Shown in pieces: positions 35,908-43,577 of a stretch of 64,000 nt of DNA. Positions within the stretch are counted from its first letter, which is position 1; each line of letters starts with the position of its first letter. Both the position numbers and the translations under genes were made by a program. Location of the stretch: the NCBI GenBank assembly GCA_050699815.1, contig JBOHFT010000003.1, forward strand, positions 1 through 64,000, given 5' to 3'. The notes beneath the pieces were generated by a model, which was not told where the DNA came from, did not search any database, and saw nothing but the letters and a program-made list of their open reading frames with translations. This stretch comes from GCA-003244245 sp050699815 (lineage in GTDB: Bacteria > Actinomycetota > Actinomycetes > Mycobacteriales > Pseudonocardiaceae).

Positions 35908-37272
35908 GTGACGTCGCTGACCCTGGTCACCCTGGTCGTCATCAGCTACGGGGTGCTCAATGCGGGCGGCTATGGACGCGCGCTGGCCCTCGGCGGCGCA
36001 ACGGCGGCGGGAGCCGCGGTGGTGATCGGCAGCGTCGCCGTGCCGACGTTCTACGCCGTGGCGCTCGGTACCGTCGTGGCGCTCGGCCTCCAGCTGCTGG
36101 GCCACGGACGGTCACCCCCGCCGCCTCGACGGCGTCTCCCGCCCGGGGTGTCCCTGCTCCTGCTCTTCCTCGGCTGGTCGGCGTTCGTCACCGTGCTGGC
36201 ACCCATCCTGTTCGACGGGACAGAGGTCCTCACCCCCGCAGGCGCCCGCCGGCTGGCGTCCGGGTTCCTCACCTCCTCCAACCTCGCGCAGGTCATCTAC
36301 CTCGTGCTCGGGGTCTGCGTGGTCGTGTTCCTCGCCCGGTCGGCCCACGGGGGCCCGGAGCTCATCGGCCTGACCGCCGGCGCCACCACGCTGCTGTCGT
36401 TGTGGCGGTACCTCAACGAGGGGATCGGTCTCCCCTTCCCCGAGGGCGTTTTCGACAACTCGCCCTTCCTCGCCTACATCGAGACCGCGGCGGGCGGCGT
36501 GGAGCGCTTCCGCGGCATCCTGTCCGAGCCGGCCGGCCTGGCCGCCTCGTCGCTGGTCACCATCAGCTACATGCTGTCGCGCTCGCTGCAGGTGCAGGGC
36601 TGGCGCCGGGCGGGTGCGCTCGGCGTCGCCGGCGTGGCCGTGTTCCTGGGCTCGATCTCGACGTCCGCCACATTCGTCGTCGCGGGCGTGGTCGTCGCCC
36701 TCATCGCGGCGCTCGCCATCGCGCTCGGCTTCCTCCTGCAGCGGATCGCGGTGAGCACGCTGGTGAGTATCATGGCGTGTGCCCTGGTCATCGTGGCCCT
36801 CTGGGTGCTGCCAATCATCGCCGACTTCGTCGAGGCCACGGTGAACGAGAAGGTGAGCTCGTCGTCGTTCACCGAGAGGTCAGGAGCGAACTCGGCGTCC
36901 TACGACCTCTTCCTCGACACATTCGGTATCGGTGTCGGCCTGGGGGCCAACCGGGCGTCGTCTTTCCTCGCCGGGCTGCTGAGCACCACCGGTCTCGTCG
37001 GGACCCTGCTCTTCGCGGCTGCGGTCGCCGGTCTCATCCGCCGCAGCGCCGCCGTGCGTGAGTGCCGTCCGGTGGTCTGGGCCCTGGTGACGACCCTGGT
37101 CCTCAAGACGGTCGCCGGTCCCGATCTGTCCGACAGCAGCGGGATCCTGTGGATGTCGCTCGGCTTGCTCTCGCACGCTGTCCTGCGGCTGGAATCCCGC
37201 GAGCGCGCCGGGCCACCCGTCTCGGAGGTCGGCCCCGCTGCGCCCCTCGCCGAGCGGCTCACGCCGCGGTGA
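35908..37272 (+). CDS. O-antigen ligase/polymerase-like membrane protein
   Basis: A 454-aa polytopic membrane protein with about 10-11 hydrophobic segments and a large extracytoplasmic loop (about residues 310-345), where SASYDLFLDTFGIGVGLGAN resembles the Wzy_C motif region. It probably polymerises or ligates the flipped repeat units. GTG 35908 follows a GGGGAG site. It overlaps the GH16 gene by 4 bp (GTGA). Confidence 0.83.
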   Translation: MTSLTLVTLVVISYGVLNAGGYGRALALGGATAAGAAVVIGSVAVPTFYAVALGTVVALGLQLLGHGRSPPPPRRRLPPGVSLLLLFLGWSAFVTVLAPILFDGTEVLTPAGARRLASGFLTSSNLAQVIYLVLGVCVVVFLARSAHGGPELIGLTAGATTLLSLWRYLNEGIGLPFPEGVFDNSPFLAYIETAAGGVERFRGILSEPAGLAASSLVTISYMLSRSLQVQGWRRAGALGVAGVAVFLGSISTSATFVVAGVVVALIAALAIALGFLLQRIAVSTLVSIMACALVIVALWVLPIIADFVEATVNEKVSSSSFTERSGANSASYDLFLDTFGIGVGLGANRASSFLAGLLSTTGLVGTLLFAAAVAGLIRRSAAVRECRPVVWALVTTLVLKTVAGPDLSDSSGILWMSLGLLSHAVLRLESRERAGPPVSEVGPAAPLAERLTPR

Positions 37273-39431
37273 GGCACTTGGCGGGGTACCCACGCGTGTC
37301 GACGGCGGCCCGGACGAGGCGCCGGTGGCTGTGGATCGTCCCCGTGCTCCTGATCCTGCTGTCCGTGACCGGCTTGATGATGCAGTCGTGGTTGACCGAC
37401 GACAGCGGTCGTAGGCTCGCCGCCGAGGCCACGGTGACGGCCAGCTCCACCGAGCTCGGCCACTCTCCCCGCGACGTGGTGGGATCGGGTGACGCAGCCT
37501 CGCCCGGCGCCACCTGGCAATCGGCCGGGGAGACCATGGGCGCCTGGGTCGAGCTGTCGTGGCCGCGCAGCCACGTCCTGCGACAGATCGTGATCGTGCG
37601 CAACCCCGTCGCCGAGGCCGGAGTCACCGACGGATTCCTCAGCTTCGGCGATGGGTCCTTCCTCCAGGTGACGCTGTCCGCGACCGCGGACCGGACGGTC
37701 GTCCCGATCAGCCCGCGCTCGGCGGACCGGGTCCGGTTCACCGCATCCGCGGTCAGCCCCGGAGCGCAGAGCGTGACGATCGCCGAGATCGCCGTCAGCA
37801 GCGTGCCGGGTGTCGGTGACGTCGTCACCGACACCGTGCCGGACGGGAACTCGGCGCTCGGCGCGTCCGTCACGCAGGACGTGCGCGCGGGCGCATCCGA
37901 TCCTCGTGGCCTGGTGGACGGCTCTGGTGCGCCTGGCAGTGGTGGGGCGGGCGCCGACTGGACCGCGACTCGACCCGCCGGTGCCTGGGTGCAGCTGGAC
38001 TGGGCCCGTCCCCGGGAGCTGACGAGCATCGCGCTGGTGGGCAGCCCCCGGTCCGGGGCGACCCTGAGCAAGGCGACGTTGACCTTCGGTGACGGTTCGC
38101 GGCTACCGGTCGGTGCCGTGCTCGCAGAGCCCGACCGGCCGACCATCGTCAGCTTCATGCCGAGGGTGACGACGTCGGTCCGTCTCACCATCGGGAGCGT
38201 GACCGGGGCGGGGCCACTCATGCTGGGCGAGTTACGTGCCTATCAGCGTGGAGCGACGCCGGTACGGGCGACGCCCGGCAGGTCGTCGGGACCGCAGGCG
38301 GTAAACGTGACCGGCTGCGCCGCTCCCGCCGCGGGCCCGCCGGGCTCGAGCATGGTGGTCAGCTGCCCACCGTCCGGCGCGGTGGTGGACGGCGTCGTCG
38401 AGCTGCAGGTCGTCCCCGGTGCCGGATACTCGGCGGTCGAGGCCACGGTGTGGCCGGCGGAGGTGGACAAGCCCGTCGGCGTGCCGGTCCGGGCCGAGCC
38501 AGACGCGGCGGGTATCGCCCGGTTGGCGGTGGACGTGCGGGCCGCGGATCCCGGTCCGCTGACCGTGGAGGTGGCGGCGACCGGCCCGGAGCGGGAGCGC
38601 AGAGCGGTCCACTTCCAGCTTTACCGCCGCGTCGGCGACGGCGCGGGGGCCGACGTCCCGTCGAGCGCGCCGGCGACGGGCCGCACCCTGGCGTACGCGG
38701 AGGAGTTCGACAGGCCCGTGTCCCTCTCGCGCACCGGCCTCGGCGCGGACTACGCGGCGGCCAAGCCCTCACACGGCGGTGCGGAGGACTTCGGTGACGC
38801 GATCTTCGCCGACCCCGCGCTGGGATTCGGCTCCGTGCGGGTCGTGGACGACCGCTACCTCCGCATCGACGTCGAACCGCTCCCTGCCGGCTACGCCGAC
38901 CCCCAGGGCTGGGGCCGGACGCACCTCGGCGGAATGCTGGCCTCGGCACGCCCGGGCGGGTCGGGTTTCTCCGCGCAGTACGGCTACTTCGAAGCCCGGA
39001 TGCTCGCTCCGGCGGCGCCCGGGACGTGGCCGGCGTTCTGGATGCTGCCCAGCGACAACCTGATCGCGCCGACCCCCGTCGTGGCGGAGATCGACGCCGT
39101 CGAACTGTACGGCCACAACCCGCAGGGGGCGTGCCACGTCACGCACAACTACCAGGGCGGCCGGGACGACGGCGTCAGCCATTGCGGGCAGCGCTTCCGC
39201 ACCGAGCGGGACGCCTTGTCCTGGCACACGTACGGGGTGTCGATCACGCCGGTGGGAAACACCTTCTCCGTGGACGGCAGCGTCGTCGCGACCGCGCCAC
39301 AGGTCCCGGGCGGGAGCGCTCCCCTGTTCTTCCTCGTGAACCTCGCGCTGGGGGGAGGGTGGCCCGTGGATCTGGCCGCCGTGCAGGGCCGGGCCGCGCT
39401 GTACGTCGACTACGTGCGGGTCTTCGTCTGA
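37269..39431 (+). CDS. Secreted GH16 glycoside hydrolase with two discoidin-like domains
   Basis: The 720-aa protein has a short Arg-rich N-terminus and one signal-anchor helix (residues 21-41). Two F5/8 type C-like beta domains follow (about 55-185 and 195-335), both with STxxxG..DVV..G or WVELSWPR-type strands. After a linker, the C-terminal GH16 catalytic domain (about 480-720) holds the nucleophile and acid/base in EIDAVELYG (about 607-615). It probably trims, releases or cross-links the polysaccharide made by this cluster. GTG 37269 overlaps the previous stop. Confidence 0.9.
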   Translation: MRHLAGYPRVSTAARTRRRWLWIVPVLLILLSVTGLMMQSWLTDDSGRRLAAEATVTASSTELGHSPRDVVGSGDAASPGATWQSAGETMGAWVELSWPRSHVLRQIVIVRNPVAEAGVTDGFLSFGDGSFLQVTLSATADRTVVPISPRSADRVRFTASAVSPGAQSVTIAEIAVSSVPGVGDVVTDTVPDGNSALGASVTQDVRAGASDPRGLVDGSGAPGSGGAGADWTATRPAGAWVQLDWARPRELTSIALVGSPRSGATLSKATLTFGDGSRLPVGAVLAEPDRPTIVSFMPRVTTSVRLTIGSVTGAGPLMLGELRAYQRGATPVRATPGRSSGPQAVNVTGCAAPAAGPPGSSMVVSCPPSGAVVDGVVELQVVPGAGYSAVEATVWPAEVDKPVGVPVRAEPDAAGIARLAVDVRAADPGPLTVEVAATGPERERRAVHFQLYRRVGDGAGADVPSSAPATGRTLAYAEEFDRPVSLSRTGLGADYAAAKPSHGGAEDFGDAIFADPALGFGSVRVVDDRYLRIDVEPLPAGYADPQGWGRTHLGGMLASARPGGSGFSAQYGYFEARMLAPAAPGTWPAFWMLPSDNLIAPTPVVAEIDAVELYGHNPQGACHVTHNYQGGRDDGVSHCGQRFRTERDALSWHTYGVSITPVGNTFSVDGSVVATAPQVPGGSAPLFFLVNLALGGGWPVDLAAVQGRAALYVDYVRVFV

Positions 39432-39436
39432 GTGCT

Positions 39437-39452
39437 CGGCCCTGCGGGGCCG
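39437..39452. terminator. Hairpin between convergent GH16 and pspA genes
   Basis: CGGCCC at 39437-39442 and GGGCCG at 39447-39452 form a 6-bp all-GC stem with a TGCG loop, a few bases after the GH16 stop. There is no T-run. It is a possible intrinsic terminator of the polysaccharide operon. Confidence 0.45.
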
Positions 39453-39501
39453 TGCTCCGACACAGGGCGACGGCCTGTTCCGGGGTGCCGACGGCGCTGC
39501 A

Positions 39502-40323
39502 CTAGCCCTGCCCGGGCTGGGGCTGGCCGTGCGGAGGGAGGACCTGCGGCGAGGCGGGCTGTGCGGCCGGCTCACCGGAGGTCACCTCACCGGCAACCGG
39601 CGATCCGCGCATCGAGGCACGGATCTGGTCCAGCCGGGAGCGGCCCGCCATGTCCAGCGTCGACTCCTGCACCTCCAGCATCCGTCCCTGCACCGAGTTC
39701 TGCGCCAGCTCGGCGGACCCGATCGCGTTGGCGTACCGGCGCTCGATCTTGTCCCGGACCTCGTCGAGCGACGGTGTGTTGCCCGGCGCGGCCAGCTCGG
39801 ACATCGACCGCAGCGAGGCGGATACCTGCTCCTGCATCTTCGCCTGCTCCAGCTGGGAGAGCAGCTTGGTCCGCTCCGCGATCTTTCCCTGCAGCACCAT
39901 CGCGTTGCGCTCGACCGCCTGCTTGGCCTGGCCGGCCGCCTGCAGGGACTGGTCATGCAGCGTCTTGAGATCCTCCACGGACTTCTCCGCGGTCACCAGC
40001 TGGGTGGCGAATGCCTCGGCGGCCTGCTCGTACTGCTGTGCCTTGGCCTCATCGCCCCTGCCCCGCGACTCGTCGACGAGCACCAATGCCTGCCGGGTCG
40101 AGGATTGCAACTTCTCGATCTCACCGAGCTGCCGGTTGAGCTTCATCTCCAGCTGGCGCTGGTTGCCGATGACGGCGGCGGCCTGCTGGGACAGTGCCTG
40201 GTGCTGCCGCTGCGCGTCCTCAATGGCCTGCTGGATCTGCACCTTGGGGTCGGCGTGCTCGTCAATCTTGGACGAGAACGCCGCCATCAGGTACTTCCAT
40301 GCCTTCACGAACGGGTTGGCCAT
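39502..40323 (-). CDS. pspA: PspA/IM30 family envelope-stress protein
   Basis: A peripheral membrane protein that stabilises stressed membranes. It begins MANPFVKAWKYLMAAFSSKI, the amphipathic N-terminal helix, followed by a long coiled coil (about residues 25-200) and a Pro/Gln-rich tail. The length is 273 aa. It corresponds to the 35-kDa PspA of mycobacteria and sits downstream of clgR, as there. The ATG at 40323 with GGAGGAG was chosen. A six-copy 17-bp tandem repeat lies 38 bp upstream of the start, in the clgR-pspA gap. Confidence 0.94.
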   Translation of the reverse strand: MANPFVKAWKYLMAAFSSKIDEHADPKVQIQQAIEDAQRQHQALSQQAAAVIGNQRQLEMKLNRQLGEIEKLQSSTRQALVLVDESRGRGDEAKAQQYEQAAEAFATQLVTAEKSVEDLKTLHDQSLQAAGQAKQAVERNAMVLQGKIAERTKLLSQLEQAKMQEQVSASLRSMSELAAPGNTPSLDEVRDKIERRYANAIGSAELAQNSVQGRMLEVQESTLDMAGRSRLDQIRASMRGSPVAGEVTSGEPAAQPASPQVLPPHGQPQPGQG

Positions 40324-40360
40324 CTCCTCCGCTGCCTCCTCATGAGCCGCGTGCTGCTGA

Positions 40361-40462
40361 CTCCATGGTGTCAGGTGCTCCATGGTGTCAGGTGCTCCAT
40401 GGTGTCAGGTGCTCCATGGTGTCAGGTGCTCCATGGTGTCAGGTGCTCCATGGTGTCAGGTG
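40361..40462 (-). repeat. 17-bp tandem repeat, six perfect copies, upstream of pspA
   Basis: The unit CTCCATGGTGTCAGGTG (plus-strand reading) repeats without error at 40361, 40378, 40395, 40412, 40429 and 40446. It occupies half of the 202-bp clgR-pspA gap. Perfect copies imply recent expansion, so copy number may vary between strains. Confidence 0.97.
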
Positions 40463-40525
40463 CGCAGCGGCGCTTCCACCGACCCCAGGGAGAACTGGGG
40501 ATATCCCAGAGATGGCTACCCGGTC

Positions 40526-40807
40526 TCAGGCCGCCACCAGCTCAGCCGGGACCGTGTTAGGCACCTCGGGCAGGTAGACCGGGCCGAGATCGTTCGCCAC
40601 CAACCGCAACAGCTCGTCCAGCGGTAGGTCAAGCGCGTCGCAGATCGACGCGAGGAGTTCGCTGGACGCCTCCTTGCGGCCCCGCTCCACCTCAGAGAGA
40701 TAACCCAGGCTCACCCGGGCAACCCGGGACACCTCGCGCAACGTGCGGCGCTGCGAGGTTCGCGTCCGGCGCAACCGCTCGCCGATAGCCTCCCGCAGCA
40801 GCGTCAT
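40526..40807 (-). CDS. clgR: ClgR-type XRE transcriptional regulator
   Basis: A helix-turn-helix regulator of clp protease and envelope-stress genes. The 93-aa protein begins MTLLREAIGERLRRTRTSQ, and the HTH reads LREVSRVARVSLGYLSEVER, close to mycobacterial and Streptomyces ClgR. It ends in ELVAA; ClgR proteins are known Clp substrates, and a C-terminal AA fits that. It lies between pgsA and pspA. The cinA gene, often found between pgsA and clgR in relatives, is absent. Confidence 0.92.
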   Translation of the reverse strand: MTLLREAIGERLRRTRTSQRRTLREVSRVARVSLGYLSEVERGRKEASSELLASICDALDLPLDELLRLVANDLGPVYLPEVPNTVPAELVAA

Positions 40808-40894
40808 CGCGTATCCCTTCTGGGTGTCGGCCGGGCCTACGAGGCACCGGCGCGCTTGCCCCTACCGTACTCAGAGCCGGGCGCTCAGGGCGTC

Positions 40895-40905
40895 CGCCGT
40901 GCGCG
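40895..40905. promoter_or_regulatory. Possible ClgR box upstream of clgR
   Basis: CGC-N5-GCG at 40895-40905 lies about 90 bp upstream of clgR and resembles the inverted CGC/GCG core of published ClgR operators, with one mismatch in the spacer pattern. Such short GC motifs are common by chance here. Confidence 0.25.
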
Positions 40906-40936
40906 AACGCCGCCGCGGGACCAGGTAGGTGAGTGG

Positions 40937-41527
40937 TCATGGCAGCGCGATCGCCCGGCGGCCGGTGGCACGCAGCCGCACGGCACGCACGATATAGTCG
41001 ACGCCGGTGACGACGGTGAGCACCACCGCGATGCCCATCACCGCCCAGCGCACCGGATGTGCCGCCAACGGCAGCGGCAGCACATAGAGCCCGATTGCCA
41101 CAACCTGCGCGAATGCCTTCACCTTGCCACCACGGCTGGCCGGGATCACCCCGTACCGCAGCACCCAGAATCGCAGCGCGGTGACGCCCAGCTCGCGGAC
41201 CGCGATCAGCAGGGTGATCCACCACGCCAGCTCACCCAGCACGCTCAGGCCCACCAGCGCTGCCCCGATCAGTGCCTTATCCGCGATCGGATCGGCGATC
41301 GCACCGAACGTGGTGACCAGCCCACGACGTCGGGCCAGGTCGCCGTCGAGCCGGTCGGTGAGCGAGGCGACACCGAGTATCACCGCCGCGGTGACCCGCC
41401 ACGCCGGATCATCACCACCCTCGGTGAACAAGGCGAGCACGAACACCGGCACCAGCACCATCCGGGACATGGTCAGCAGGTTGGCCAGGTTCCACAGCGG
41501 AACGTCGGTCGCCGGCGGCGGGTTCAC
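40937..41527 (-). CDS. pgsA: CDP-diacylglycerol-glycerol-3-phosphate 3-phosphatidyltransferase
   Basis: A membrane enzyme for phosphatidylglycerol phosphate synthesis. The CDP-alcohol phosphotransferase signature is complete: LDGDLARRRG near residues 60-69, FGAIADPIADK near 74-84. Four to five transmembrane helices are evident. The length is 196 aa. The GTG start overlaps the rimO stop (GTGA), so it is translationally coupled to rimO. This is the pgsA3-like copy found next to ftsK and clgR in mycobacteria. Confidence 0.93.
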   Translation of the reverse strand: MNPPPATDVPLWNLANLLTMSRMVLVPVFVLALFTEGGDDPAWRVTAAVILGVASLTDRLDGDLARRRGLVTTFGAIADPIADKALIGAALVGLSVLGELAWWITLLIAVRELGVTALRFWVLRYGVIPASRGGKVKAFAQVVAIGLYVLPLPLAAHPVRWAVMGIAVVLTVVTGVDYIVRAVRLRATGRRAIALP

Positions 41528-42948
41528 GGCGCGCCGTCGGCCGGGGCGATCAGCTCCACCGGCTCGACGACCAGATCGACGCCCCGGGCGGTGAGCACCC
41601 GGCAGCGCACCAGATCGCCGACCGTCAACGAGTCAGCCCCCGGTCCGGTGCACACGCACTCCCCGTCCACCTCGGGGGCCTGGTGCTCGGCGCGCCCGAC
41701 AACCTCGTCGGCCGCGGTGTCGTCAACCAGTACCTCGACGATGTCCCCGACCCGCTCCTCGGCGCGCTGCGTGGTGAGCTGCTCGACCAGGCCGCTGATC
41801 CGCGCGACGCGCTCGGCGATGGTGTCCTCGTCGTGGCGCCCGGGCAGGCCGGCGGCCTCGGTGCCGTCCTCGTCGGAGTAGCCGAACACGCCCACCGCGT
41901 CCAGCCGTGCCTCGGTGAGGAAGCGCTCCAGCTCGGCGACGTCGGCGTCGGTCTCCCCGGGGAACCCGACGATCACGTTGCTGCGCGCCCCCGCCGCGGG
42001 CGCGTGCTGGCGGATCTGGTCCAGCAGCGCCAGGAAGGACTCCCGCGAGCCGAACCGGCGCATCCGCCGCAGCACCGGCTCGCTAGCGTGCTGGAAGGAC
42101 AGGTCGAAGTAGTCTGCCACGCCGGGGGTGCCGGCGATCGCGGCGACCAGCGACGGGCGGGTCTCGGCCGGCTGCAGGTAAGAGACCCGGGTACGCAGGA
42201 CGCCGGGGACCGCGGCCAGCCGGCCCAGCAGCTCCTCCAGGGCACCGGGCTGGCCTAGGTCCTTGCCGTAGGACGTGGAGTTCTCGCTGACCAGCACCAG
42301 CTCGCGGACCCCCGTGCCGGCCAGCCACGCCGCCTCACCCAGCACCTCGCTGATCGGTCGGGAGACGAATGCGCCACGGAAGGTGGGGATGGCGCAGAAC
42401 GCACAGCGCCGGTCGCAGCCCGACGCGATCTTCAGCGGGGCGACCGGGGAATCATCCAGCCGGCGGCGCGGCACTCGGGGGCCCCAGCCGTGCCCGGGCA
42501 ATGCGGGACCGGCGGCAAGCGCGGCGGGCCGGGACACCGGGGTGATCGGCAGCAGGGTGCGGCGGTCCACCGGCCGGTGCGCGGGCACTGCCCGGCCGGC
42601 GAGGACGTCGCGCAGCCGGCCGCCCAGCTCCGGATAAGCGTCGAACCCCAGCACCGCGTCGGCCTCGGGCAGGCTGGCTGCCAGTTCGGTGCCATAGCGT
42701 TCAGCGAGGCAACCCACCGCGACCACCTTGGCGCCGGTGTCCGCAGCCGCCAGCAGCGTGTCGATGGAGTCTTTCTTCGCCGCGGCGACGAAACCGCAGG
42801 TGTTGACCACCACCACGTCCGCCGCGCCACCGTCGGCGTCCACCAGCTCCCAGCCGTCCCCGGTCAGCCGACCAGCCAGTTCCTCAGAATCGACCTCATT
42901 GCGGGCGCAGCCCAAAGTGACCAGCGCAGCACGCGGCAACTCCGACAC
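41524..42948 (-). CDS. rimO: Ribosomal protein S12 methylthiotransferase
   Basis: A radical-SAM enzyme that beta-methylthiolates an Asp in ribosomal protein S12. It has an N-terminal UPF0004 domain with conserved Cys residues (TLGCARNEVDSEE, NTCGF, VGCLAERYG), the radical-SAM CxxxCxxC motif in SGCDRRCAFCAIP (near residue 175) and a C-terminal TRAM domain. The length is 474 aa from GTG 42948; the frame stays open upstream, but the family begins at LVTLGCARN. It diverges from argA. Confidence 0.94.
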   Translation of the reverse strand: MSELPRAALVTLGCARNEVDSEELAGRLTGDGWELVDADGGAADVVVVNTCGFVAAAKKDSIDTLLAAADTGAKVVAVGCLAERYGTELAASLPEADAVLGFDAYPELGGRLRDVLAGRAVPAHRPVDRRTLLPITPVSRPAALAAGPALPGHGWGPRVPRRRLDDSPVAPLKIASGCDRRCAFCAIPTFRGAFVSRPISEVLGEAAWLAGTGVRELVLVSENSTSYGKDLGQPGALEELLGRLAAVPGVLRTRVSYLQPAETRPSLVAAIAGTPGVADYFDLSFQHASEPVLRRMRRFGSRESFLALLDQIRQHAPAAGARSNVIVGFPGETDADVAELERFLTEARLDAVGVFGYSDEDGTEAAGLPGRHDEDTIAERVARISGLVEQLTTQRAEERVGDIVEVLVDDTAADEVVGRAEHQAPEVDGECVCTGPGADSLTVGDLVRCRVLTARGVDLVVEPVELIAPADGAP

Positions 42949-42987
42949 AAGCTCAGGGTATCGGGCGCCCCCGTCCTGCCTCGCCAC

Positions 42988-43039
42988 ATGGATGCTTGTC
43001 GTCGTCCCAGCGGGTGAGCCAACGACGACAAGCATCCAT
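42988..43039. repeat. Perfect 18-bp inverted repeat between rimO and argA
   Basis: The arm ATGGATGCTTGTCGTCGT (42988-43005) and its exact complement at 43022-43039 flank a 16-nt loop. It lies between two divergent gene starts, so it is not a terminator of either. It could be a regulator site or one copy of a dispersed palindromic element. Confidence 0.9.
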
Positions 43040-43070
43040 ATCGCGGCGTCGCTCTCCTAGGTTCTCGGGT

Positions 43071-43571
43071 GTGCCTTCTCCGGTCACTGTGCGTCGGGCC
43101 AGGGTTGGGGACGTCCGTCGGATCAAGGATCTGGTGGACCGCTACGTCGGCGCGGTGCTGCTGGCCAAACAGCTCGTGACGCTCTACGAGGACGTCCAGG
43201 AATTCTGGGTGGCCGAACGGGACGGTTCGATACTTGGCTGCGGCGCGCTGCACGTGCTCTGGGAGGACCTGGCCGAGATCCGCACCCTGGCCGTGCACCC
43301 GGACACCCGGGGCCAGGGGGTAGGACACGCGCTGGTTGCGCAGCTGGTCGAGCAGGGCCGGGCGCTGGGGCTGGGGCGCATCTTCGTGCTGACCTTCGAG
43401 GAACGGTTCTTCTCCCGGCATGGCTTCCGGGCCATCGAAGGAACCCCGGTGACTCCGGAGGTCTACGACGAGATGCGCCGCTCCCACGACGAGGGCGTCG
43501 CGGAGTTCCTCGATCTGGCCTACGTCAAACCCAACACCCTGGGCAACACCCGCATGCTGCTTGAGTGGTAG
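43071..43571 (+). CDS. argA: L-glutamate N-acetyltransferase (ArgA type, GNAT fold)
   Basis: It catalyses the first step of arginine synthesis, as in the short mycobacterial ArgA. The 166-aa protein is closely reminiscent of Rv2747: LVTLYEDVQEFWVAE, CGALHVLWEDLAEIRTLAV, GQGVGHALV (acetyl-CoA loop), FFSRHGF and EFLDLAYVKPNTLGN. Start at GTG 43071 (VPSPVTVRRA). It sits between rimO/pgsA and ftsK just as in M. tuberculosis, and ends 6 bp before the convergent ftsK stop. Confidence 0.93.
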   Translation: MPSPVTVRRARVGDVRRIKDLVDRYVGAVLLAKQLVTLYEDVQEFWVAERDGSILGCGALHVLWEDLAEIRTLAVHPDTRGQGVGHALVAQLVEQGRALGLGRIFVLTFEERFFSRHGFRAIEGTPVTPEVYDEMRRSHDEGVAEFLDLAYVKPNTLGNTRMLLEW

Positions 43572-43577
43572 ACCCGG

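Noticed and set aside
16914..39431. Natural-product (PKS/NRPS) cluster
   Set aside because: The genes are sugar-transfer, flippase and polymerisation functions; no carrier-protein, ketosynthase or adenylation domain is present.
40361..40462. CRISPR-like array of short repeats
   Set aside because: The 17-bp units are directly adjacent with no spacers; it is a simple tandem repeat.
40692..41225. Minus-strand frame overlapping pgsA and clgR
   Set aside because: It is an alternate frame of pgsA with no recognisable domain.
42988..43039. Terminator for rimO or argA
   Set aside because: Both genes start, not end, at this interval.
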